Source: Ganoderma boninense
Lineage: Eukaryota > Basidiomycota > Agaricomycetes > Polyporales > Polyporaceae
Reading direction: 5' to 3'
Length of the DNA: 64,000 nt
NCBI GenBank assembly: GCA_002900995.3
Contig: CM035310.1
Span: forward strand, 1,207,176 to 1,271,175
In this document: piece by piece, positions 44,923 to 57,009 of the stretch
Numbering within the stretch: position 1 is the stretch's first letter
Layout of the letters: every line of letters starts with the position of its first letter
Program-made: the position numbers and the translations under genes
The notes under the pieces: generated by a model
Database searches by the model: none
The model's input: only the letters and a program-made list of their open reading frames with translations
Told to the model about the DNA's origin: nothing

Positions 44923-45651
44923 TTCGCCTTCTCCACCCAAAATAGGAGAGGGGGCTCACGGTGACTTTTAAAATTTATCCGCTTCTGAGAGATGACATGT
45001 GTGGTCCTCAGGCGAGTTGGATGGGAAAAAAAGGACCGGCGAGAGGCCTGGCGGTGATCTCCTGGCAAGTAGGCCTTGGGATAGCAGGACAGTCACAGGC
45101 GCGCAGGCGCGATGAGATGTGTCATACACGACATGGGTGCGTGTTGTTCTCAGACCACGATGTGCCCTGACATGCCGCAGATTTGATGAGCGACAATCGA
45201 TAGTCAAGCCAGATGAATAACAAGATGGTCTTGAAGACGGAGGCCGCCGCGATGACGAGAAGGCACTGAGATTCAGAAGGATGAGGTGACGACGATGCCC
45301 TTGTGGCGGAGAGGCTCCGGTAACTTCCGTTCGTGGTGGCTGTGATTCTGTCTCCCACCCGCGAACAACCCGCGAAGTCAACGCGAAGCTTGCAAGCTTT
45401 GGAGTTTGGACCTGAAGCACCTTGTAGCCAGCCCCGAAGCACGGCTCTTACCTCTCTCTAACGTCTTTGCTGCATCGCGGGGAATCAATACCGGCCGGAA
45501 TACAACACATCCTGCCAGCGCATCCCATTAAACTCAGCTCAAATCTAGGTTAGTACAGAACGTCCGAGAATTCGCCGTGCAGATGCACAAGGAAAGATCA
45601 GGGCTTGGGCCTATCGTCCAAAAAATCTTTGTATCCAAGAAATAACGAAGC
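44923..45651. other. intergenic, no gene seen
   Basis: Between the MITE and the 3' end of GH16 copy 3. Mostly 3' UTR and spacer; no coding signal. Confidence 0.5.
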
Positions 45652-47299
45652 TCACAACAACGCCCACGAGGACGCAGCCACGACGGCAGCACCCAACGCC
45701 GCAACGTATGCGGACGCCGACGGAAGCGCTCCGTTTCCGCCCTTCCCAGAGGCATTGCCGTTCGTGCCATTGCCGTTGCTCGTACTGGTACTCGTGCTTG
45801 AGGCGGTTGGTGCACCCGTGCCCGACGCGGCGCCAGTGTTAGGCACTACGCTGAGCGCGACGCTGCTTCCCGAGGTGGAGACGGGCACCTCGAGCGAGGC
45901 GTTGCTCTGCGTGAACACCTTGATGTACGAGATCTCGAACCAGGCGTTGGCGAGAGCAGTCTGGTTGAGGTTGATCACGTCGTACAGGTACTGCCGGGAT
46001 GGAAAGAAATAAATTCATTGTGGAACAGAACATAAGAGATTGTGAGTGCGGCACTTACACACATGTCGACCGTGGTGTTTCCGAGCTCGCCGCCACAAGA
46101 TGATTGGTAAAGGTTGGGCTGGCCGGCCCTGTGTGGAGCGAGTGTCGACATCAAAAGTGTAGTCGTAAGCCAGCCACCAAAGGACGCACCAATCTCCGCA
46201 AAGTGTGATATCGAGAACCAGCTGTTGCGGAGTGAAGAACTGGCTGACGTCGCAGGACGAGGCGGGCCATGCCGCGGAAGGGGTGCCGAACGTGGAGGGA
46301 TCGATTGAGTCTGTCGCGCTAGAGACTGAGGCTGGAATATCCTTGCGCTAAGTAGCGAAGTCGGCGTCAGTCGAACCCTAAATTTCGAGCGCCAGCTGTA
46401 GACACTTACCGACCAGAACCAAACACTGCGCGAGAGCGCGCGAGCAAAAGAAACCCCGACAAAACGATGATGAGCCGTCACAGGTCGCCAAGCACCAACG
46501 CACTCACAACACGCCCGTCGTGTCGAACTGCGTCGCCCACACCCCACCCCCGTTCTCCGCAAAGCCCGCGCCATAGCTGTTCGGCTGCGCCTCCGCGACG
46601 CTGCACCCCGTCGCGGAGTTGACCCCGGCCGAGCAGTCCGTGCCCACCGTCCGGCCGAGCTGCTGCACCCCGCTCGCCTGCGTGCACCCGGCCTCGGTGT
46701 GGAGGGTCATCTGGTTCGCGGGCGCGAGGTTGACCTCCTCCATGATGTCGATCTCGCCGCCCTGCGGCCAGTTCGGGCCCTTGGTCCAGAACCCGGGCCA
46801 TACGGCGCACCCGTACGGCAGGTGCACGGCGTCGAAGAGGAAGAGGGAGCCGATGGGGAAGTAGTCGTGCGTCGCGATCCGGACCTGCCGAGGGCAGTTG
46901 GTACGTAGGGAGAGTGAGAGGACATGAGGGAAACGCAGGAGGGTGGGGAGGGACTCACAGAGTTGCGCTTGTTGTTGTAGTCGACGGAGGAGGTGTTGTC
47001 GACCTTGATTACTGCGTTCCCCGCGTCGTTCAGGTATGCGATGGGGTTGGGCTTGGCCATAGCGTTGGCCTCGGACAGGTAGAATACATGCCCTAATTGT
47101 GGTGTCCCGACCATAAGAGGAACACGCTCAACCTGGGTATGCCGATAGACGTACCGTGAGTGGTATCGTCGTATACATGATCCTGCCAATCCCACCCATC
47201 GAAAAATTTGCTACCAGAATATTCCTGGGCGAGGTTGTATGCTGCAAGGGCAGGGGCGGAGCTGAAAAGAGCGTATGCCAAAGGGATGGCGAGCGACAT
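45652..47299 (-). CDS. secreted GH16 endo-1,3(4)-beta-glucanase, GPI-anchored (copy 3)
   Basis: Start at 47299: MSLAIPLAYALFSSAPALA signal peptide, then AYNLAQEYSGSKFFDGWDWQ. Later exons: VFYLSEANAMAKPNPIAYLN, GNAVIKVDNTSSVDYNNKRN, IATHDYFPIGSLFLFDAVHL, YGCAVWPGFWTKGPNWPQGG, catalytic EIDIMEEVN (ExDxxE intact), ANQMTLHTEAGCTQASGVQ, GGGVWATQFDTTGV, FFTPQQLVLDITLCGDWAGQ, YLYDVINLNQTALANAWFEI, and a long Ser/Thr/Asn/Gly linker (ASSTSTSTSNGNGTNGNASG) with the tail AYVAALGAAVVAASSWALL-stop at 45652-45654. It shares intron places with copies 1 and 2, so all three descend from one gene by duplication. I see no frame break. The TATA-like TTATATGAG lies about 155 bases upstream on the minus strand. 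Confidence 0.93.
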
Positions 47300-48941
47300 G
47301 CTGTGCCGTGTGGAGTGGGAGGAACGTTTCGTTCACACTGACGGGAAACTGGGAAGGGAGGACGCAGGGTGTGCTTCAGAGGGATGCAATATGAACCACC
47401 GCGCTTCTGTCGTGCCTGACGGACCTTTTCCACGGCGATAGCATCGCGGCTCATATAACGGCGTCCATCTGATATTGTCTTGGGCGCATTGCAAGACAGA
47501 AGTCCTCCGATAGGCTCGCTTTCTCGACAATTCGAAGAGGAGGCGTGGTCGCCGAGCGACCAGCGGAAATAAACTTAGAGAACGGTCCCAGACGGGAGGA
47601 TTTCTTGATAGTCCTTCACAGCGGTTCATAGTATTCATGACCTGGTACTTAACTGTACAAGTAACTCTATCACGGTGTCAGCCGCTCGCAGGTCGGTCAC
47701 ACACGGAGACGGGCCACATACCTTAGATGCGTGCGGTAGTAAGCCCGAAGGCCTTCGTCTTCGAATTCGAGACACGCCGCTTCAAATGACTCTATATAAC
47801 TTGGACGGTATCAGTGCTAACGTGTCGATGGGCGCACCTAGTGGACTTGTGGGGGTTCTGAGGAACACGGTTAATCGACTGCGATCGCGAGAGATCCGGT
47901 CGCTGTCGGGGCAACACGTTATCCTGGAAGTTTCCAGGCAGCCTTATGCAATCCAGCTTGAAGACACTCTCGTTGTTTGAATATGCGCAGCAACGTCGTG
48001 TAGCCTTTCCAGCGTCCGTGAGGCCGCCGCGGGCCACTCAGCTTGAAGCTCTCCACTGGCAGCAGGTCCTGACGGTCAAGAACACGTGGAAAAGCTTTGG
48101 CCTTGAGGACGGCGGCTGACCCATCTCCGTTTGAAAGTGCAATATGAGAGAAATAAAGCTGTTTGTCCTTCCCAAGAGATTGGGCAGAGCAAGTTGAAGT
48201 TGGCAGGAAAGCAGCCGCGCCGCCGATATCAGATGCCACGTGGACATTCCATTCATGGTATGTTAAGCGCGCGAGAGCGGCAACGTCAAAGCGGCGACTA
48301 CGTAATTGTAACTTGTCTGGCGGCGACATCAACGCATCGCATCATCTTCTGGCATCATGCCGCTTGGGCTCGTCCTTCTTGTTCTCTCTCATCTTACCGC
48401 AACACACTGGTCAGATTCCTACTACAGCATGGTTCTATCAGAGCCCAAAATGTCGTACTTATGGCGTTGGCCCACTGCCAGTGGCACCGTGACAAGGTTC
48501 AGACATGCACTGGCTCTGATCCGTTCGTAACGAGCTGAGTCCATTTTCACGCATGCAACTCGCTTGTATCAGCTGCAGCGACGCAAACGGCACCGCTCGG
48601 GACGTCCTACGTCCCACCAAGTCATTGTCTCAGGCTTTGCGCTTTTGTGCTGTCAACCACAGTCCTGATAATAAACTGACGTAGTGGGTCGCCAGTCTAC
48701 TCGCCTTACTTCCTTTTATGAAGGCCAGAAGTAACGCTTTGCCACTTTCCATTGTCCCCCTCGCGGCCAATGCGGCCGGTCGGGGAGCCTCCGTATATAA
48801 GCCCACAAGGAGAGGTTTGCTGTTTCGTACCCGCTAAGCCGCACTTTGTCTTTGCCCTCAGCATTCGTGCCCTCTGACCCCTCATACCTTTTAACGTCCA
48901 TCCCTCTCTTGTATCTAGTTCTGTCCCTCGTTGTCGTCACC
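47300..48941. other. divergent intergenic region between GH16 copy 3 and the MYND gene
   Basis: About 1.6 kb holding two promoters. A minus-strand frame of 137 codons (47919-48332) is unrecognised and has no splice or start context to support it. Nothing else seen. Confidence 0.45.
48794..48800 (+). promoter_or_regulatory. TATA box of the MYND gene
   Basis: TATATAA in CCGTATATAAGCCCAC, about 145 bases upstream of the ATG at 48942, followed by a C/T-rich leader. Confidence 0.6.
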
Positions 48942-49949
48942 ATGCCACTCTTGAACATCAAGAATCACGGTCTGCATTCTGCCTTCTACTGGGGGATGTA
49001 CGAGGAGGCCTGTGAAGTGTGCAAAAAAGTTGACATTGGAGATGCCCCTGTCAGAGTATGCAAGGGGTGCACAATCGCGCGGTACTGCAGCAGGGAATGC
49101 CAGACCATCGCCTGGCCAGTACACAAGTGAGTCCATCCCCCTCGGCCCACAGCAGTACCAGCAGCAAGTCGCGCCTTAGCCACTGACCGCACTGTTTTGT
49201 ATTCATAGAGAGGTGTGCACTTCCCGTTCCGCCTTCAAAGTCCCGGCCATGTATGCAAGTCTCGGCTGCGCAACGATGGCCGAACTTGCCAACCTCGCAG
49301 CGGAGTGGACCGTGGCGCACAGGCTCAGCCTCCACGTGATCGCCACCATCCTCATCGACGCCGAGGGCGGGGCCGACGCCGCGCTGGCCACGCCCCACAC
49401 CGTCGTCATCGACATCAAGCCCGCCACCGCCCCGTGCGACGGCACCCCGGCGATGAGGTTCGCGCTCCACGACACAGAGATCGCCCGCCCGGACGAGGAC
49501 CAGCGCGCAGAACAGCCGTGGGTCGACCCCGGGTGCATCGCACACCACAGGGACGTCATGCGCAGGATCCGCGCATCGCCGCCGTTTCCGGACCAGATCG
49601 GCATCGTCCCGGTCATCGTCTACCTCGACGGCTGCCCCGCCTTCCTCTCGATGATACTCCCGCTCTACCGGCGACGTGGCCCCGCGGGCCCGCTGGACCA
49701 GCGCACGGCGGCGCAGCTGGTGCGAGTGGCACAGACGTGCAGCATGGGGATCAACACGGGGACTGTCCTGCGCATCCCGACGGACCCGGAGCAGACGGTG
49801 CCGGACCTCGGGATGCTCGTGCGCCAGGGGAAGGACTGGACGTGGGTGCCGTACTCCTCGAAGGCGAAGATCCCGATGTCGCATAGGTGGGGCTCGTTTA
49901 GTGCGGAGGGCTTCGCTGCGTTTCACCGGTTGTGGCCGTACGCTTCGCT
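48942..49949 (+). CDS. MYND zinc-finger protein, 3' end lost in gap
   Basis: Start MPLLNIKNHGLHSAFYWGMY at 48942 (context CACCATGCC). The MYND finger is CEVCKKVDIGDAPVRVCKGC, then TIARYCSRECQTIAWPVHK; an intron (about 49128-49208) splits the last Lys codon and the next exon supplies EVC, giving the eight Cys/His ligands in order. After it comes a domain of about 240 residues (AMYASLGCATMAELANLAAE, HRLSLHVIATILIDAEGGAD, IGIVPVIVYLDGCPAFLSMI, CSMGINTGTVLRIPTDPEQT, KDWTWVPYSSKAKIPMSHRW) typical of many basidiomycete MYND proteins of unknown role. MYND fingers bind proline-rich peptides. The gene runs into the N gap after LWPYAS, probably near its end. Confidence 0.85.
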
Positions 49950-50049
49950 NNNNNNNNNNNNNNNNNNNNNNNNNNNNNNNNNNNNNNNNNNNNNNNNNNN
50001 NNNNNNNNNNNNNNNNNNNNNNNNNNNNNNNNNNNNNNNNNNNNNNNNN
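49950..50049. other. assembly gap, exactly 100 N
   Basis: One hundred unknown bases, the customary placeholder for a scaffold gap of unknown size. It separates the clean contig from a corrupted copy of sequence already seen at 19-33 kb. Confidence 0.99.
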
Positions 50050-50237
50050 CTGCCCCAACCTAGCTCCCGCTTTTGAGGTATATAGCTTTTCGAAAGCTAT
50101 CCCATTTCAGTGCCCCGAACCGTCCTGCTCTCTCGTACCCCCTTCAGGTTCCACCTATACGAATTTAAGTCCGTCTAAAACGACCTTGACGAGTTCTTGC
50201 CACCCTTTCGCGCCCTGGGAAACCCCCCCATTCAGGA

Positions 50238-52006
50238 ATGCATCTTGGGCCCCACACCTTGAAAGCAGCTTTTTTGGACCCACTTGCCTCATTCTCGCAG
50301 CTTTCGATCTCGGCGCGAGTACTCGGCTGAGTTTCTTTGGGGAAATGGGATTTTTTACGGAAACAAACGAACAACTTGACCGGAAACGGTAAAGTCCTTT
50401 CCTCACATCCGGGCAAAAAACCCGGGGGGTTTGAATTCAAAAATCGCCCTTTTATGGGGGCGGGGAAAATGTAAACGGGGGGTGACCCAGGCCCAAATGC
50501 GACTCAATGAAGCTGGCGTACGCAAACGTTTCCCGGGGGCACCCCAAATCATAAAAAGGTAAAACCCACCCTTTTGGTCCCCGTCCAATTACAACCCCCG
50601 AACCCCCGGGTGCGTCCCCACTTGCTTGGCATTTCGTCATCGTGCGCCAGCCCCCGTTATCCCCAAGCCGGGCCCCAGGGGGGCGGCTCCCCTCTGCTGT
50701 GTGTGCCAAATAAACTGACATGGCCCACTTTCCGTCGCAATTCCAAATTTGTAGGTCCGGATAAACCAAAACGGCCCCTATTTCGCGGTTGTGGCTTCGG
50801 TCATCGTGTGTGGGAAACGCGAACCATTTTCCCTAATGGCTGTTCCCGGTAGTAAACGTTCCCTCCCCTTTGCCAGAACAGGGCGCCTCAGCCCGACATG
50901 CTTAGCCTCGTACAAGGGGCGCGAAATTGACTCTACAGGAAGGGCCCGGCCATTTTGGAAAAAGGGCGAGGAAATGGCTGGGGCGAGATGGGGACAAAAA
51001 TCGAGGGCGTTAAACCTAAAATGAACCACAACGCAGAGGGGCCTGCACGCCGAGTCCCGGGTGCACACGCCAGGCCACGGAGCGTTCAACGTCCAGGGCG
51101 GGACCAAACCGGAAGGCGGGACAAAACTGAAAAGGGGAAAACAGCCGGGGGGGTGCACCGTTGCGGAGAAAAAGTCGAATTAGCTATGGCGAAGGCCCTT
51201 CGCAAAACGCCGGCGGAGGAGTAGGGCCCGACGCAGTTTGACGAGTGGGGCATCTAGTAGTGCCCCGGGGGCCTTTCCCGGGCCGCCGAAACCGATCGGG
51301 AGACTGACGAACCCCCACTCGTTTCATTAACAGTACTGGTTGGGAGCGTGGAGTTTCTTTTACTACCCTTCCGGGAAACGGATTAACGGAGCGGGATCAA
51401 TTCATTGCAGAGATCAAGCTTTTCCCGAGCTCGGTGTCCAGCGCGTCGAGCAGCATGAAACCTCCTCATGGGAAACGCCCCCGGCATCATCCCCCACCTG
51501 GGGTCGTGCAAACATCCTCCGAGTTTTCACGCCAGCAGCTCGTCATCGACATCCCCTTTTGCGGCAAACCGGGTTTGCGTCTTCCCCTTTTTTTCCCCCC
51601 CGTGCCCTCCATCTCCGCATATCACCCCCCCTCGTGCATGCACCAGGGGCGGGCGTCGCGGGGTCGACAGGCGACGTGCGGGGGCGACGGCTCCCGGGGC
51701 GGGCAAACCCCGAAAAGTCCATCAAACAACGGGCAGAAAAACCAAACCTTACGCCTACTTCCCACATCAAAACTAACGAAGGTCTTCCCCCTCGCGACGC
51801 GTCCCCGTCCCCTCCACCTGGGGCGGCTCCCGTCCCCGTCAACCCAGAAGGTCCACGGGGCGGCAGCAGCGCGTTCTGCGGAACAACGGCGAAAGAGGGG
51901 GGGGCAACGGCGGGTGCTTTCGGGCGCTGGGGTCGGTGCGGGGGGTCGTGTCGCGGCCCTCGGGCGCGAACCCGGGGTTGCTGCGGGGGTCTGGATGCTT
52001 TTGTAG
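50238..52006 (+). pseudogene. corrupted copy of GH16-1
   Basis: Matches 19469-21172 throughout; ATG at 50238 and terminal TAG at 52004-52006 are recognisable. The catalytic ExDxxE region is destroyed by frame breaks near 50970-51010 (GGGCGAGATGGGGACAAAAA replaces the GAGATCGACATCATCGAG of the intact copy). The TC/AC microsatellite is missing. Probably sequence error rather than biological decay. Confidence 0.85.
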
Positions 52007-52285
52007 GCTGGGCGCAGGGAAGGACTGGACTCGGGAGGGGGGGGGGTTTCTTTACCATGGACCCCGGGCCCGGAAAGTCGCCGCCTTTGTGCGGTAAACC
52101 AAAAAATGGGAAAACCAATCGAATGCCTGCTAAATGTAGTACTTTTCCTCCACCTTTATAAATAAAAATTTCCCAATCCAAAGCTCCTTTTGGGGTTTCA
52201 TTTTCCTTGAGCGCATCTTTCCCCCAAGTGTGGGTTTTTTGGCCGAGGTCGGGAAACTGGATAACGGGAGGGCGCCGACATCGCA

Positions 52286-52370
52286 GGGATGTGGGGGTTT
52301 GGTTAACGTCGCTTTGCATTGTGGTGCGATTCCCATGGCGAGAGGGGTCCGGGTTGATCCCGGACGTCCA
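52286..52370 (+). pseudogene. corrupted copy of tRNA-Ala(AGC)
   Basis: Aligns with 21457-21555, but the acceptor stem, anticodon stem and intron are altered (GCTTTGCATT in place of GCTTAGCATG) and about 14 bases are missing, so it cannot fold as a tRNA. Confidence 0.8.
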
Positions 52371-52907
52371 CACTGTCAGTTTTAGGGTGCTTTTTGAACC
52401 CCCGGGCTTAAAATTCCCAATTTTGCCATGTTGGCAGCTCGAGTTCGGGGCCCCTGCAAAATACCAAGTTTGCACAGACCAAAAAATTTGCCCCGGATCT
52501 GGGCCCGCCCCAAGCTCTGAGCCTTCCGCCGCAGGGGAGCAATGTTGTATCGGGGGTTACTGCGAAGGGAAAGGCCTAAATGGGTCGCGGCAAAATGAAT
52601 GTAAAAGTATTTTGGAATTAGCCATGCGGGCACGTATACCCCCTTAAAAAAAGCCTCGAAATAAAGGGGCCGAATGTAAGGTACACCACAGATTCCAGAA
52701 CGGCCAGGGGACAGCGGTGGCCATGGATTCCGGCCAATGATATTCTTTCCGGCACTGGCCCCCAGCTGACCAATATCCGCGAGCAAGTATAAGTATCTAC
52801 ACATGGCAGCCGGTCTAATAAAACCGGCGCTGCAGCGTTACGACGAAGGCAGCCTCGTCCTCGGCGAGAACGGCGAACCCAAATCCGACGAGGACGACGC
52901 GGACTCG

Positions 52908-54720
52908 ACGTCGCTCAGGTCGCGGGGGGCCGTTTTATCGCATAGGTGGGCTGGGGCCCTTTTGGCTTTGCTCCCTCGTGGTGTTGCTCCGGGAGGGGTT
53001 GGCGCGAGCCCTCGCCCTCTTTCTTCGTCGGGGCCCCTTCTTCCCCGTCCGCGGCCCGGGGGGGGTTTTCGGGACCCGGGGTTTCGGGTTCCTCGAAGTT
53101 TGACGGGATTTACATGTCCCGAGGGGAGGGTGAAGGTGAGGTGGGCCGAGCGACAAACGGGCCCCCCCGGGTTTGTTCGTCGCGTGCTGGGGCGCGGGGG
53201 TTTTGAGGATGGGGGCCGTGAGCCCTGCGCTCGGGGGGGAGCAGAGGGGGAAAGGGGGCTTTTGCGAGATTTATGGGCCGGATAAAGGCATAAATGGGGG
53301 GAAAAGGGGCGGGAGGGGGGTTTTTTGCGCCCCCGATTTTCCCCCGAAACCCCCGAAAATTTTGAGAGAACCCCCTACGGGGGATTTTCCCCAATCGTTA
53401 TTAGCTATAAAAATTCGATGCGTTTTGACACATTGAATAGGAAACTCCCCGGGAACCCAAAATTTCAGCGCGGGGGTGGCCCGGGGCCCCAACCCCGTGA
53501 AGAAAAATTTTGTATTCACCCAGCAGGGCCCAAACTGCAGACCCATTTTAAATTTAGACTTCCTGCATGGGGAGCTGCCCGGCTTTGGGGAAAGGGGGCT
53601 TTATTTGAATATCCCCGGCGTAAGGGCGAGCGCCCCCCGTGCGCACGAGCACGCTCAGGGAGCGTTGCGTCACTGAACCCTGCCCTTCCCGCTCTTCGTC
53701 ATTTTCCGGGCCCAAATCTCGGGCCGAAAAAGGAAATTTCCCGGTTTTTTAGACTATGGATCCCCGTACGGCCCTTTGGGAACCGGAGGGAAAAGGGGTT
53801 TTGGGAAAGGGGGGGGTGAAAAAACCGGGCCCGGATGTACGAAATAGGATGGGAAACGAAAACCTTTTTTGGGTTACGGCAGGGGCTCACCTAAAAAGAG
53901 GACCATCTCGGCAGGAAAAGGGGGTCTGCCGTTTTTGCAAAAAAACCCTGCCATATCTTGGGGCATCCCTGCCCGCCCAGGCTGACTCCCAAATAAGAGT
54001 GCCCTTTGGGACGGGAAGCCTGCGAGAAATGGTACGAAAAGACCCGGACTTTTGTAGCTAAATAGCCCTACACTGAAAAAGTGGTTCGGGTCCGACGCAG
54101 GGGAAAAATACGCCCTTTTATGAGTTGAAACCGAGAAACTTCGTCGTCGAGGGGACCCGCAGGTCATTATGATCTGCGCGGGCCCATTCCCCCAGGCCCG
54201 CATAGCGAAACAAACTCGAAAAACCAGCCATGGCATGCACGGAAAAAACTCGTTTTTGAAAAGGGGGAAATTTTCGAGGCTCAGCACCATCCCAAAACCC
54301 CAAACCGCGTCCCCGCACCGTATGCCCTTTGGGGGAATTCCGTGGGCAGGCCCCTGAAACGGATGGAGGGGTTACATTTAAGGTGATCAGGGAAAAGTAC
54401 CTCACGAAGAGATACAGGGCCCTTGGGGCCGGGTCCATTGCGATCTATCGACCGGAAAAAGTGAGCATGGGGGATTTGGGGGGATGGCTTGGCCCGCGGA
54501 AGAAAACGGGGGGACCCCACCGCCAAAATCAGCTTTTACCCTTTCGGCCCGGGTTGTCATTTAAATTCCCCGCCCAAAACCCGATTTTTGGAGATTTGGG
54601 AGACGCACCCTTTGTCGTCGGTGTCGTCAAACACGTTTCCCCTGCCAAAAAGCGTCAGCGCCGCGGGTGGGTGTATGTTTGCGGGCCCCCCTTCGAAAAA
54701 AGCACGATTCAATTCCAAGG
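52908..54720 (-). pseudogene. corrupted copy of the DUF6533 gene
   Basis: Matches 22074-23905. The region of the stop codon reads CGA in place of TGA, and frames break every few codons. WPRADHNDLR-type and YLFVRYFSLITL fragments remain legible around 54175 and 54400. Confidence 0.8.
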
Positions 54721-57009
54721 GGGAAAAAAAGTAGGCAAGGGTTTAAGGGTTTGGGAGCTCTGAGAAATTGGGGGGGGCCACAGGGAACCCCCAAAAAAGG
54801 AATGTAACGCTGGGCCTCCGCTTTCCCCGCTGGGGCCCTGGGGTTTTGGGCCCATCCCCGGCGAAAAGCGTGCTGGGTTGGGTTCCCCCTTTGCTCCCCG
54901 AAGCCGTCCCGGGTCGGTTAAGTTGGTGGCCCCTGGGGCGGGGCGCCAGCCCCTGAAGACGGCCTGTTAGGTGTGAGCTGGAGGGGTTTAGCGAAGGGGA
55001 GTTCGCTTTGGGGGGGGGCTTTTCGCGCGGGGGACATGGTTTATGGCCCCTGTGCCCCGTGCTCCTCTCCCGGTTCCCAAGGGGGTTTTAGCGAGGTCCA
55101 AGGGATTCTGAAAGTCGCTTGGGGTGTGTTCTCGAGACTCCTCTGTAAGGCCCGGGGCACCCGGGCCCTTTTTGGTTCCTGCGCGGTCCGCGAGCGGCCC
55201 CCTAGAAGCTCAGAAACCTCTTGAGCGCGATTTGCGCTTTGAAGGCGGGTGTTAAAAAGAAGAGCAAGCGCGGATTTATTTTTAAGGAGCAGGCGCGGCG
55301 AGCCCTGTGATTGACGAGGCCGTACTTGTAGCCCGGCAGGAGACAAGTCCCCAAATCGCTCTGCTGAACCAGGCTTTGGGGGCCCCAAATTCTGCGGAAG
55401 CGCCCCCTCCTTTTTTGGCCTATCCCGTTTTTGCGGGCGTTGCCTTTGGGTGAACCGGCCCTAAAGTGCACGCCAAGCAAAAAAAATTTTATCGGGAGCG
55501 GGTTTGCGGGAGGCCAACCCTTCTCTTCCACTTTGCCACCTTTCTGAGTTCCCCCTCCAAAACTAATTTTCCCTTGTTTTTTGAAGAACTCTTGGGACGA
55601 CTTCAGGGCTGTTTTTGGGCCGATCGCTGTGCGGTTTGTGTGCCCCCTTTCCCCATCAGCCCCCCTTGCTATTCACTCCCACCCTCGACCTGCTCAGCCC
55701 CTCTGCCCCTTTCCATCGGGTCGGGAGTTGCAAAATAAAAGGGAAGATGGGACTTTTTTGATCAAGGGATTTTTTTTCGGCCGTTTTTCGCAAATTCACA
55801 CGAAATGACGACCCCTTTCGAGGGGCCTTTTCAACTTCCGTGTCTTTCTTCCCATAGTTCCGCAAATTCCAAACAAAAAAAATTTTTGGGTTTCCGACAA
55901 ATATCCCCGCAGGTCCCTGCATCAAATTTCGCGAAGTGTTGAAGTCGAAGAGAACCCGTTCACTTCCATACTTCCCTCTCGTCCTCCTTCTCATCGCCCG
56001 CAACAAACCACCGAGGCCTCGAACACGTCGATGCTGAAAGTCGGTTTTTGTGGAATGGGGCTCAGGCCCTCATGGGCCCTCCCCCTCCTTTATCGCCCTC
56101 CCCTTTGGGAAAAACACCGTGTCCTCAGCGGGCGAGAATCCCCCACCTCCACATGAAATCCTCGTCTCCGTTTTCCCATGCTGGAAGACGTTCTCACACG
56201 CAAATCATTTGTGTGTGCCACGAGTACTTTTTGCAGATCAGAATCAACACTTTTTCCCCTCCCCAGGAAACCCCCCAAACCGGGGGCAATTTGGGAAAGC
56301 GACATCCCCCGGGAATAAAAAAGCCATGATTGGCCTCCCTTGCGGGAATGGGTACAAAAATTTTGGGGTTTTTCTAAACCCGGCCCCCAATTTTAAAACT
56401 TTTGGGGGTCGCACAACGCAAAAGGGAAAATACAGTACGTTTGCAGGGGAACCAGTCCCAGGAGATTTGAAAATCCCGTTTCATGAATGTAGATCAAACG
56501 ACACTCTGAATCCGAACCCGGGAAAAACCTACTTTGATCTCAGAGCACACCCCCGGGGTCGGGCCCAAACGGATTTACAGAAACGGAAAGGGAAATTTTA
56601 CAGGGGACATAAACAGCAGGGGGTGGAGAGGGCGGGGGGGAAAAAAACGCCTAATGCGCTTACAAAGGCCCCGGTTCCCCGGGCCTTCTGGGCCCCAAAC
56701 CAGCAGGGAAAAAAACCAATTCAACGCCCCTCAAGAATTTAATACAAAAACGTACACAAAGGACCCAACTAAACCCCCAAAAACCCGGGGGAAAGGGGGG
56801 TTTAAGTGGGGGGGCCCAACAAGGCAGAAGCAAGCAAAGGGAAAAGAGCAAAAACCAGCAGCGTCCACACATATCGTTTCACCAGAGTCCAGGCTGCCGC
56901 CAAACCCGGACCCCGGGTGCCCAAAGAAGCCGAAAGCAAAAATCATCAAATGGGGGTGGGGTTTCCGGCCCAAAACCCCGGGGGGTAAAAAGGCGACAGG
57001 TAAACTCGA

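Noticed and set aside
49051..50058. 335-codon minus-strand frame through the N gap
   Set aside because: A third of the frame is unknown bases and it is antisense to the MYND gene.
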